Assembly: GCF_963678635.1 (NCBI RefSeq)
Contig: NC_087071.1
Coordinates: 21,045,194-21,109,193, forward strand
DNA length: 64,000 bases
Direction of reading: 5' to 3'
Source of the DNA: Symsagittifera roscoffensis
Lineage: Eukaryota > Xenacoelomorpha > Acoela > Convolutidae
Both the position numbers and the translations under genes were made by a program. Positions 34,191 through 45,534 of this stretch are shown here, piece after piece. The notes below the pieces were generated by a model. That model was not told where the DNA came from. It made no database searches and was given only the letters and a program-made list of their open reading frames with translations. Each line of letters starts with the position of its first letter. The stretch's first letter is position 1.

Positions 34191-35866
34191 GTGAAAAATC
34201 TCGATCGGGAACTAGTTATTCAACATTTTTTTGCAAATGTTTCAAGATCTTTTTAAGCGCAATGTGTTTGCATCAACAAAACCAACTTGACGTCGTGATG
34301 TTAGCAACCTTGTTATATAATCTAGAATTCAGTTCCAAGCCTGTGAGAGCGTGATTAGACCTTTTCTTCCAAAGAGAAGCATCTCTTAATTTCAAAGATT
34401 GGAAAACTTTTTAACCTGTTCGAATCCTATTCAAATATTAATTAAGCCCGTTCCGTCAATAAGCCGGTCTTGTTCACCAGCTTCAGTGAGAAACGTGGCG
34501 TAAACATGAACTCACTTTTACCAGAGTTAAAGGGGGCAATTGATCCATTTCATGGTTAAGTGTAACCAAAGTGATGGATCAAAAACCTTCTCAAAGGGCT
34601 GAAGTAGATGAGATACCCTTTAAAAATAATGATGCTTTACCAAATTTTCAAGAATAGAGCCTGATTACATTCAAGTTAATTTAATAATCCCTTTAATAAT
34701 CTGATCATCTTTCGGCGTATTGCTTACAACTTGATCTTTTAAAAATTAAAACGTTAGTAGAAGTTAGTAGATTAGTCCTGCAAAATATTTCTTGACAAAG
34801 ATGAGTTTTTTTCATAGAAGTTGGCTGAAAATCCTCGTTTCAAAGACAAAAAAGCTAACGATCGATGGAATGGCCAAAAAGATAATAGTAACTTGCATAT
34901 TCACGCTTGTTTCATTTTGTGATTGTTGTTATATAAATATATTAAAATGACTAGAACATCTCCCATTTGGCTTCAATACATTATACCTGAAACTCATTGG
35001 TAAATTTTTATGACCTTTTTATAGAGACTTTTTATAAGCAACTGTAACAAACCACAAAAAAAGAAAACCTAGAAAATTCTTCTGAAAATTATAAAGAATA
35101 ATCATAATCGAAACTAATAACAACGTTACAAAAACTATAATTTAAATCGGAAGTATTAATGATCATACCTTAATTATAATCAAAAATCATAAAAATGGTA
35201 ATTGTAATCATAAAATAAATCCAAAAAAACTATAAAGAATTAGCTTTCAGCTTTTTTTAAATTCAAATCATAATTTATAGTTCTAACTTTCGATGAAATT
35301 CACGGATTATTTGAGCTCACCTGGTTTTTTCTCAATTTTCATTTTTCAATTTACTTTACAGTTTTAGCTTTTCAAATTTCCGCGTTGAACCAATTTGAAT
35401 TATCTTGCTGATAATTTTCCGTATTCAATTGTTTTTGAAAACAAAAATGATTTTTTTTTTGAGTAACAGTGCATTGAAACTGAGACAATTATTTATTTTT
35501 GAACTGGCATGTTCTCTAGCATGTCATAATTCTGGTTTAAGAAACAAAATTATTTTTTGAAACTTTCTATAGTGTAATGCTGCGTCTCGGGTTTTTCTAT
35601 TATATTTACAGAAACCAAAGTAAGATTGCGCAGAAGCATTTGTTTTTCAATTCAATTTTTGGTTATCACCATAAAAATCATAGCAAGAACAATATTTGTA
35701 AAATTTCGCTTTGTTTTTATGTTACATTTTTCACCGAATCTTATGAAAAATAATTTAATTTATGCGAAAATTTTTTTTAAATCATCCTAAACTGCCAATT
35801 GAATCAAGCAATCAGTCCAACTTTTGAATTAGCCCAAGTACTAGTTTTAAAATAATATTTACAGGG

Positions 35867-35959
35867 ACTGATGTAGTTGAGCAAGTTTTTCGAATGTGCG
35901 AAGTTAATCAAAAACAAAAAAAGGCCGATAAGCCCAATACTGGAAAATTAATCGTGTCA
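35867..35959 (+). CDS. Weak candidate terminal exon before the gap
   Basis: After the acceptor-like atatttacag the frame reads TDVVEQVFRMCEVNQKQKRP then ISPILEN and a stop. Its codon usage looks less AT-skewed than the flanks. No homologue is recognised, no partner exon was found, and the 200-N gap follows within 10 bp. It may equally be chance. Confidence 0.2.
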
Positions 35960-35969
35960 ATTGCTTTTT

Positions 35970-36169
35970 NNNNNNNNNNNNNNNNNNNNNNNNNNNNNNN
36001 NNNNNNNNNNNNNNNNNNNNNNNNNNNNNNNNNNNNNNNNNNNNNNNNNNNNNNNNNNNNNNNNNNNNNNNNNNNNNNNNNNNNNNNNNNNNNNNNNNNN
36101 NNNNNNNNNNNNNNNNNNNNNNNNNNNNNNNNNNNNNNNNNNNNNNNNNNNNNNNNNNNNNNNNNNNNN
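35970..36169. other. Assembly gap, 200 N
   Basis: Exactly 200 undetermined bases, probably a fixed-size scaffold gap. Translations across it are meaningless. The true distance between 35,969 and 36,170 is unknown. Confidence 0.99.
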
Positions 36170-39100
36170 GAAATAAAATTTGTTGCTCTTAGAGGGAAGA
36201 CTCCGAAACGATATATATAAGTTGTGCCTGTTGTCATCTTGATGCATGTCAAAGCAATCATCTTTTGTTGAATGAGTGTTCGAAAAATCAAACATCTCAA
36301 TTCTTTGATAAGAATCTTAAATATTGTCAAAAAGTTACTTCTAATTTTTGTTTATAAAAAAAGTTGGAATTTAGTGTTAAGAATTACTTTTATTTGCGTT
36401 TTATAGTACAACCAATTGACATTTTTTTGCTTTTCTTGCTGATCTGAGAGAGATTTCCTTATTAAATCCAAAAAAAACAGTCATTGCAAGTAAAAACCTC
36501 CTTTTTAAGATTTTAACCGACTTGCATCTACTTTAGTAATAAAAAATTTCGTGTTTCTTAGTTTGTTCGAATTATGTACGGTATCACAAATTCAGTGATT
36601 TGTGTAAATTATAATTTCAAAAGCTTTGTAAATAGTTACTAGATTTTCTGGTTCAGAAGTTTTGATCTGATTATCGATAAGCCGGAAGCCACTGTTAATG
36701 TCCCCGTAAAATTTTCAATTTGTAGTACAGTTTTTTGCTTCTATTGGTCTGCTCATGTTTATAATTGACAGTTTTATAGCGTTTTTTTGTCGTTTTCCTT
36801 GAACGCACAGTAAACAGCTAATAAAAAAACTGTTTCAGTTCATCTCCATACTATTTTGAGGTAACCGGTTATTCTTTAGTCAAAAAATTTATATGTACCA
36901 CAGCGAATACTTGATAAAAGTTTAAGCAATTGATTAGTTTTAAATTATTTGTCAATGCGTTTTTCTTGTTTCTTATTAAAACATCACTTTTGTAACCGTT
37001 TCAATAGCTCGATTTTTCTGTGGACACAAATTTTCCCAGAAATTTTATTTCAAATTGAGCATTCGCTTTTTTTTTATTCATTTTGGATTCGTTGTTTACT
37101 GGGAGACGTTGTTTTCTTTGATCTAATATTTTTGAAATTTTTTTTAGTTACGCTGTAGGATTTGTAGTTCTGTGTAGCAGCTGTTTTGGTTGACATGAAC
37201 ATTTTGCATATCATGCTTAGCTCGTTTAATCATTTGTACCGTTGAGTTTTGAAAAAAAAAGCTTTTTTTTTCCAAATTTTTATATTGTAGCTCACAAAAT
37301 TACTAGAATCTTAAATAATCTTGACACGAGCGTACTGAAGAATCAAATTACTCATCTTAAAAACCTGACGCAGACACTATAAAAAGTTGTTGACTCTAAA
37401 AAACATGACATAGACACTAAAAAAAGTTGAGTTTGTATCACAAAAAGCTTTTTCTAGGGGATACTGACAACCAAACAACATCTTTCATTTTCCCGTATTA
37501 TTCATCTGTCATTGTCAGATGTAAAATCTGCTCTTTTGAATTTCGTCTTGTTTAAATGCCGGCACACATCGCTTGAATTTCATTTCGAAGTTACCCTTCA
37601 CCCTCTTCTTTTTTAAATACGATTTTTCATGGCAAAGGATTTTTTCAGATCATATTTAATCTAGGATCAAGAAAAGATTTGTCATGTTGTCGAAACTATA
37701 GTCGTATTTGTGGTGTTTGCTGTTGTTTGTTGTACTTTTCGAGTAGGCAACTGTAGCTCACTGTAGCTCATCACAAAAATTGATTTCATTTTTTTAGTAC
37801 TTATTTATCGTATTAGCTCGTGCGCCTCTTTTTATGTTGTGATTGGCAAATCAATAACTCAAACTGAATTTCTTGGGTTTTCAGAACTGAGAGTTGTTTA
37901 TTGCTTCATATATAAAAAACTGGCTGCTATCGTTTAAACGAATTGTGGGAGAATCTATTAAAATTTTTGTACCGATAAGGTTGATTTTTGATTGAAGGCA
38001 TTGATATTGTACAATAATAGATAACGAAGCCCATCTTTAAATCAATACAAGCAGCTGAGTGATAACGGATGTAGGTTTTTTGGATATCTGACTCAACTTA
38101 AAGAGGGCTGGATCATTTTCATCTAAATTAGCATCTAAAAGAATTATCAAGTGTTTTTTTTTCTGAGCGGCAACGTTTTCAACTCTTTCGGCCTGAAGTG
38201 TGATTATGCGAAAGAAACTTGTATGTATATATATATATTGATTTGCGTAACGTAATCCATCATTAGGTGCAAAAAATGGTTAAAGGTTCGATTGAAGGTC
38301 AAAGTACCAAAAAAATCACAAAAAATGCAGCTCATGTACTGTAATTAGTCCAATGAGCTGAAGTTCAAGCAAGCTCGAAAGGCTGGTTTTGAAATTGTTG
38401 CCTTCTGCTTTCTTGATTGTTCCATCTAATGTAAAATTTCAAGTATTTGAGCGTTTAATCGACAATTAATGCAATTAGAGCAATGTTATGAGTAGTATTG
38501 TATCGTGTCCCGATTCATAAGTGGGTTCTTCCTAGCGGGAGGGGGGTCCTCACGTAAAGCAAAATCCTAGGAAAGGGGTCCTTAATTTTTTGGAGGACCC
38601 TCATCCTAGGATTTTGAACGAAAAAAATTTTTCCACCCAAAAAGCAGTAGATCCCCTTCTTGGAGTCTTGCTCAGCTTGCCTTAACAACAAAAGAAACGA
38701 TAAACAAGTTTTTCTTTTCCAATTTTTGGGGTCCTAATTATTGGTTCTAGTTAATTATATGAATCATATTAATTGTTATATTTGTTTCGGGCAAATGAAT
38801 TTTCGACCTACGTGAAATTTGCTAGTGAAAAGGGAATTGATTTCTATGGTATATAATAAAATTTCACCGACAATTTTGGCAGCGTAGCTGAACTGCTGGC
38901 GGCAGTAAACAATTTCCACAACTTGTGCTATAATTAATGGTGAAAAGCAGTAAAATGATCTCACTCTCTAAAGACGGCGGCCATTTCTGGGCAAATTATA
39001 GTAAATGATAAATTTGTCATTTTTTGAAATGAGATTTAAAAAAGTTAGAGCGAATTGGGTGTACTTAAGATATTCATAGTTAATTTATACGACTTATACA

Positions 39101-39889
39101 ATAACAGAAGGTTTTCAACATACAAAAAAACCAAAGTTCCAAACCGGAAAGGAACAGTATGCTGTGTTTTTCGAGAAGGGGATGGAAGTTTCAATCGGGA
39201 AAGGTCGAAAGGAAAAAGAAAAGGGGAGAGGAATATGAAAAAATGCAAAGAGCTTTATGCAAAATTTTGGTGCATTTTTATTGAAAAACATTGAAATTGG
39301 GAAAAACCCTTTTACTCAATTTGATTTCGAAACAAAACAAGAAAAGTATACGTGCTCAAGGCAAACTTATTACAATAATTGTAACTACAAAAATTTTTTG
39401 TAGCTTTTTTCATTTTCGTTAGATCTAATAATCTTATTTGCGACATATTAGTTAGTTGAAATCTTATGGCGGCTTAATTGGTATCACAAACTGTTCCTTG
39501 GAAAAAAAACTTGAACGACTCCAAGTTTTTATGATTGCACGCTTTTTGCACGATGCAGCTGGATTAAAACATGAACATAATACGAGTTTCCAACGTACTG
39601 TTATATGTTACCCGGGAACTGTAACAATAATTTTCTGTCTTCTCAATAACTTGCTGCGCAATGTTTTGCCGCTAACTTTTGAATACCGGCATTGCTTAGC
39701 TCTGTCATGTGCACATCACAATAAGTCTACAAACTATCCGTCTCGAATAAACTTATTTCCCTCTCTGCCAGAATAATAATTGGAAATATGAGACCTAAAT
39801 AACTGGAAACTTGAAAACTTTTCAGCAGTCCCTTTTTAGTTGACTACTTTCAGGCTTTGATTTATTTTATTTTTTTATTCGACCTAATT

Positions 39890-40382
39890 TACGTTACTTT
39901 ACTTTACTCTTCATTACTTTACTTAAGTACACTAAATTTCATACTTAATTAAAAACTAACTCAATAACAAACTTTTTACTTACATTTTAACCTGCATATA
40001 TTTTAGATGCATACAATCATACACACGTACATGGATAAATACAGACAGACAAAATAACATGCACACATCACTTTAAATTGCATAATTTTTTTAACATGAT
40101 TCAGTTTTACTCAACCTCACCTAATTAGCTTTACTTCGACCTTTTCACTGCACTTAATGTTCTCTGTTTACCCTACTTTACTTGCCTTAATTCATCTTTC
40201 TTTCTTAACTTTACCACCTCACCTACTCACTTACTTACTTTCTTACTTACTTACCTATTCACTAACTTGCTTCTTCACTTACTTACTTACTTACTTACTT
40301 ACTTTTTACTTAATCAATCACATACTACCTTCTTACTTGATTTTTACTTAACTTACTTATTCACTTAGTTTCCTTCTTACTG

Positions 40383-40442
<60 letters not shown>

Positions 40443-41110
40443 TCTTACTCACCTGCTTACTTTTTTACTTCCTTATTTACTGTTTTTTTTGCTGCCTAGT
40501 TACTTACTTTTTTTCCAATTTCACTTCATTTTACATAAATCTAATTATGTTTAGGCTATTTTGGTGAATTTATTTACCTTACTTCACTTCAGCTTACTTC
40601 TCTTACTTTAGTGTAACTCTTATACTTACCTAAGTATACTTTTATTTCTTTTCTTAATTAACTTTGCTTTGCTTTTCTTCACTTGGTCTTGTTTACTTTA
40701 CCTAATTTTTATTAATCATAATTACCGAAACTTACAAAAAACTTACTTACTTTACTTTTTCTTACTTTTGTTTTACCTTAATTCTAATTGTTTTACTTTA
40801 TTTTAGTTTTAGCTTACCTAACTTTCTTGACACTTTTTAATTCTAGTTTTTCTTTAAGTTAATTTAAGTTCTTTGTAACTAAATCCTTATTTACTTTTTT
40901 TTTCTTAACGTCTGTTTTTATTTGATGTACTTAAGCTTTGTTCTTTTACCTTTTCACATTTACCTACTCCTACTTACTTTCCTAATTTTATTTTAATTTA
41001 TTTCTCTTTTTTTTTCTACCTAATTCAACTTAACTGCACTTCAATTTTTATACATATACCTACTTTGTTACCTGCTAAATCAATTACTGCCTTACCTAAA
41101 TAACCATATA
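39890..41110 (+). repeat. TTAC-rich low-complexity tract
   Basis: About 1.2 kb is almost free of G on this strand and dominated by ttac/cttac words. It has a clean (ttac)n run at about 40,386-40,441 and more decayed runs around it. Reading frames here are artefacts of the repeat. Confidence 0.85.
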
Positions 41111-41389
41111 GATATTTTCTTACATATTTTCTTACAGACCTATTTAAAAGTCTGCGAACATCTTTTTCCAAGTTTCTAACTCCAAAACCCCATTGATCGA
41201 TTAGCTGGTGAAAGTGTCCATGTTTATACTGACGAAAAGATAACTCAAATAGTGTGAAATATCTGAATGACGGTAAATATCTAAAGGTACGGTAGTAATA
41301 ATTGGTTTTTTGAAAGTTCAGAGATTAAGCTAATTTGATTTTTAAATAGCCATATCGATGGGTAGTTGCACCATTATTTAAACAGAAAA

Positions 41390-42720
41390 AAATCTGAAAT
41401 TTTGAATGGTGGGGTGTTTGGAAAGATGTACGTAGGGATAGCTAGTTCTAACAACGGATTGAAGGCTGCGAGAATGGACGGTTTGAAGAGTGGCTGGTTG
41501 GAACAAAACCTAATTGGTTGAATGGATGGCTGAAAGCATGAGCAGTTGAATCGACGGTTAGATGAATAGATGGCTAGATAGCCGGAAGGCAGGATCAATC
41601 AGACTGATAGATAGCTGGTTGGTTAGACGGATAATGGCTTCATATACGCATGGAAAATTGATGAATGAAGTGTGGCTTTTTGGATGTATGGTTTTATGAT
41701 GAATGGATGGCTTGATGCATGGATTGTTTGATGGATGGAGGGTTGGCTAGATCAATGTGTGAATCGATGGTTGGATGGATGGTTGAGATTTTGGACTGAT
41801 CGAAGACTGATAAGATTAATGGGATGTTTGGATGGATAACTTGCTGGATAGACAATGGTGGATTGGCAGATAGATGGATTGATGACAGGATGGATGAATG
41901 CTTGGCTGAATTGCTCGATGAAAGACTGAATGGATAATTGGCTTATAGGACGAATAACAGGATGGATGGTTGGCAGGGTTGAACCATGTGTAGCTGTATG
42001 GCTAAATAATTAGCTGGATGGATTGGTGACTGGATTTTTAGGTGTCTGAGAGGATGGATAGCTTGGTGGACGAGAAAATGGTTGATGGCTAGACCGATCG
42101 ATTTTTTGGTCAACAGATAGCTATGATATATGGATGGATGGCTGATTGTATGGATACATGGTTAATTAGAAAAAAACTTTTCGATGATAAAATAGATGGC
42201 TGGCTGGCTGGTTGGAAATATTGATGCCGCTTGGACGGTTGACTGATTAGATAGATAGCTTTGTGGATGAATGAACGATAAGATGTTTGGGTGGCTGAAA
42301 GGATGGACAATGAGTACATAGATTGCTGCTGTATGGTTGCTTGGACGGATCAATGGATGAAACAATGGCTCATTGGATAATTGGATGTAGAACTGACTTG
42401 TTAGTTAGATGGAAGGAGAGACTGATGACCGTTGGATGGATGACTGATTGAGGAGATAATTTTGTAAATGGATGGATGATAGGATAATTGGGTGGCTGAA
42501 AGGATGGAGGATGAGTACACAGATTGCTCCTATATAAACGGTTGGACGGATCAATGGATGAATAAAGTGCTTATCAGATGACGCGATGGTTGGTTGGCTT
42601 GTTGCATAATTGCTTGATGGATAGATGAATGGTTGAAAGGTCGTTAGAAAATTTAATTAGATGGACTTTCTTACGAATAGCGAATAGCTTGATAGACGTA
42701 AGGATAGGAGGCCAGATACC
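41390..42720 (+). repeat. GATGG/TTGG-rich degenerate tetra-pentanucleotide tract
   Basis: Words such as gatggatgg, ttggatgg, ggatggatga and ggctgg dominate, and C is rare on this strand. It is a decayed simple-repeat tract of about 1.3 kb. Its distal part from 42,067 is included in the 1,734-bp tandem duplication and recurs at 43,801-44,454. Confidence 0.85.
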
Positions 42721-43800
42721 TGGATCTAGGACTGGATTTTTAATCTTTATACTACACTACTCTATGCTGCCCTGTTCTCTTTAGTGTTTTCTCTATACGA
42801 TATAACTAAGCATGCCAACATATCCTATGGCCATTTTCACTTTAGAAAAAATTAGCTCAAATTGCCGAATAAAAGTCGCAGGCAGTGAAATGAAGCGACA
42901 AAAACACTTCTTATCTAACAAGCAAAAAATAATGCACATGAAGCTTTCAGACACTTTTCAGACATTATATGGTGATCATGCAAAAAAACTTTAAAAGCTT
43001 TCAAAAACTGATGGAATTCTGATTGAAGTTAGTTGTTCAGCTTTTTTGTCAATTGATACTTGGTAGCATGTGATGTTGTAGTAACACGCCTAGTTCTAGA
43101 GGAAACAACTTCAATTTGTTTTAAAGGCCAGAATATTAATCATATGCATTCAGTAAAATAATCAGTCGAAATTTTTGAAACTTCAATCTTAATATTTGAA
43201 AAACAAAAACTATAATTTTAGCTTTAAAAAGTAACCTTTTTACTTATCGATAAATTATACTTTTTACCACTGTTAGATCAAATGAGTCTCCAGAGTTTGA
43301 AAATTTAATGACTTGACTTCAAGTTTTTTTTCTTTCAAGTTCAAAATCAAAACTTGTTATTTGAGAGGTAATGAAGACCAATAACAACGGTTTTTTAGAT
43401 AAAAAACATTTAATTGGACAGTGATCTTGGCTATTTTTTGTTTTATCCGGTTTTTGTTTGGTGAAAGCAAAAAAAAGTGTTCTCTATTTACAGTGTCAAT
43501 TGAACCATTTGAAACAAAAATAATCAGTTCGTAACTTCCACAACTTACTAACAAGAACAGACTGATTTCTGTTTGAAGCAAGGTCAACTGTATGATAATA
43601 GCGTTTTTAGTTCAAGTGCTTTGCTATTCTTGTTTTCTTACTTTTGAACGAATTTAAAAATTACCTGACTTACGGCACCAACTCTTATCTTTTTGTAATC
43701 AAGCAATAATGATGGACGAAAATTGTTGTAATTTGTGAATTGTGATCTAAAACCTAAAAACTTCCTAGTTTTGGGCAATACCTTTTCTAAAGAATGTAAT
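42067..43800 (+). repeat. Tandem duplication of 1,734 bp, copy 1
   Basis: Everything I compared matches 43,801-45,534 at a constant offset of 1,734 bp without a difference. The breakpoint shows tgga/tg microhomology. The unit joins the end of the GATGG tract (to about 42,720) to the outer half of the left arm of the giant inverted repeat (42,721-43,800). It is either a very recent duplication or an assembly artefact. Confidence 0.9.
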
Positions 43801-45534
43801 TGGACGAGAAAATGGTTGATGGCTAGACCGATCGATTTTTTGGTCAACAGATAGCTATGATATATGGATGGATGGCTGATTGTATGGATACATGGTTAAT
43901 TAGAAAAAAACTTTTCGATGATAAAATAGATGGCTGGCTGGCTGGTTGGAAATATTGATGCCGCTTGGACGGTTGACTGATTAGATAGATAGCTTTGTGG
44001 ATGAATGAACGATAAGATGTTTGGGTGGCTGAAAGGATGGACAATGAGTACATAGATTGCTGCTGTATGGTTGCTTGGACGGATCAATGGATGAAACAAT
44101 GGCTCATTGGATAATTGGATGTAGAACTGACTTGTTAGTTAGATGGAAGGAGAGACTGATGACCGTTGGATGGATGACTGATTGAGGAGATAATTTTGTA
44201 AATGGATGGATGATAGGATAATTGGGTGGCTGAAAGGATGGAGGATGAGTACACAGATTGCTCCTATATAAACGGTTGGACGGATCAATGGATGAATAAA
44301 GTGCTTATCAGATGACGCGATGGTTGGTTGGCTTGTTGCATAATTGCTTGATGGATAGATGAATGGTTGAAAGGTCGTTAGAAAATTTAATTAGATGGAC
44401 TTTCTTACGAATAGCGAATAGCTTGATAGACGTAAGGATAGGAGGCCAGATACCTGGATCTAGGACTGGATTTTTAATCTTTATACTACACTACTCTATG
44501 CTGCCCTGTTCTCTTTAGTGTTTTCTCTATACGATATAACTAAGCATGCCAACATATCCTATGGCCATTTTCACTTTAGAAAAAATTAGCTCAAATTGCC
44601 GAATAAAAGTCGCAGGCAGTGAAATGAAGCGACAAAAACACTTCTTATCTAACAAGCAAAAAATAATGCACATGAAGCTTTCAGACACTTTTCAGACATT
44701 ATATGGTGATCATGCAAAAAAACTTTAAAAGCTTTCAAAAACTGATGGAATTCTGATTGAAGTTAGTTGTTCAGCTTTTTTGTCAATTGATACTTGGTAG
44801 CATGTGATGTTGTAGTAACACGCCTAGTTCTAGAGGAAACAACTTCAATTTGTTTTAAAGGCCAGAATATTAATCATATGCATTCAGTAAAATAATCAGT
44901 CGAAATTTTTGAAACTTCAATCTTAATATTTGAAAAACAAAAACTATAATTTTAGCTTTAAAAAGTAACCTTTTTACTTATCGATAAATTATACTTTTTA
45001 CCACTGTTAGATCAAATGAGTCTCCAGAGTTTGAAAATTTAATGACTTGACTTCAAGTTTTTTTTCTTTCAAGTTCAAAATCAAAACTTGTTATTTGAGA
45101 GGTAATGAAGACCAATAACAACGGTTTTTTAGATAAAAAACATTTAATTGGACAGTGATCTTGGCTATTTTTTGTTTTATCCGGTTTTTGTTTGGTGAAA
45201 GCAAAAAAAAGTGTTCTCTATTTACAGTGTCAATTGAACCATTTGAAACAAAAATAATCAGTTCGTAACTTCCACAACTTACTAACAAGAACAGACTGAT
45301 TTCTGTTTGAAGCAAGGTCAACTGTATGATAATAGCGTTTTTAGTTCAAGTGCTTTGCTATTCTTGTTTTCTTACTTTTGAACGAATTTAAAAATTACCT
45401 GACTTACGGCACCAACTCTTATCTTTTTGTAATCAAGCAATAATGATGGACGAAAATTGTTGTAATTTGTGAATTGTGATCTAAAACCTAAAAACTTCCT
45501 AGTTTTGGGCAATACCTTTTCTAAAGAATGTAAT
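43801..45534 (+). repeat. Tandem duplication of 1,734 bp, copy 2
   Basis: This is the second unit, apparently identical to 42,067-43,800. It runs on without a break into the inner left arm of the giant inverted repeat, so this copy is the one continuous with the palindrome. Confidence 0.9.

Larger units (their letters stand above)
32958..39850. other. Gene-free AT-rich stretch with repeats and an assembly gap
   Basis: It holds a G+C-richer coiled-coil-like relic (33,400-33,660), the GAGCGGTTT palindromic array (33,863-34,190), a possible terminal exon just before the gap (35,867-35,959), the N run, a small tandem pair near 37,360-37,430 (acatagacacta.aaaaagttg), and a short inverted repeat caaaatcctagga/tcctaggattttg at 38,561-38,616. 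No reading frame resembles a known family. The frames at 39,055-39,294 and 39,456-39,776 were inspected and not recognised. Confidence 0.55.

Noticed and set aside
35894-36330. Open frames spanning the N run
   Set aside because: The frames are open only because undetermined bases contain no stops. Nothing can be inferred across the gap.
39456-39776. 106-codon frame with mixed composition
   Set aside because: No splice context, no recognised domain and no duplicate. It could not be supported above chance.
40378-40445. Regular short repeats considered as a CRISPR array
   Set aside because: It is a contiguous (ttac)n microsatellite without spacers, in an animal genome.
42110-44099. Minus-strand frames over the GATGG tract giving SQPS/HPSI-rich peptides, present twice identically
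   Set aside because: They are translations of a degenerate simple repeat inside the tandem duplication. The identity comes from the duplication, not selection.
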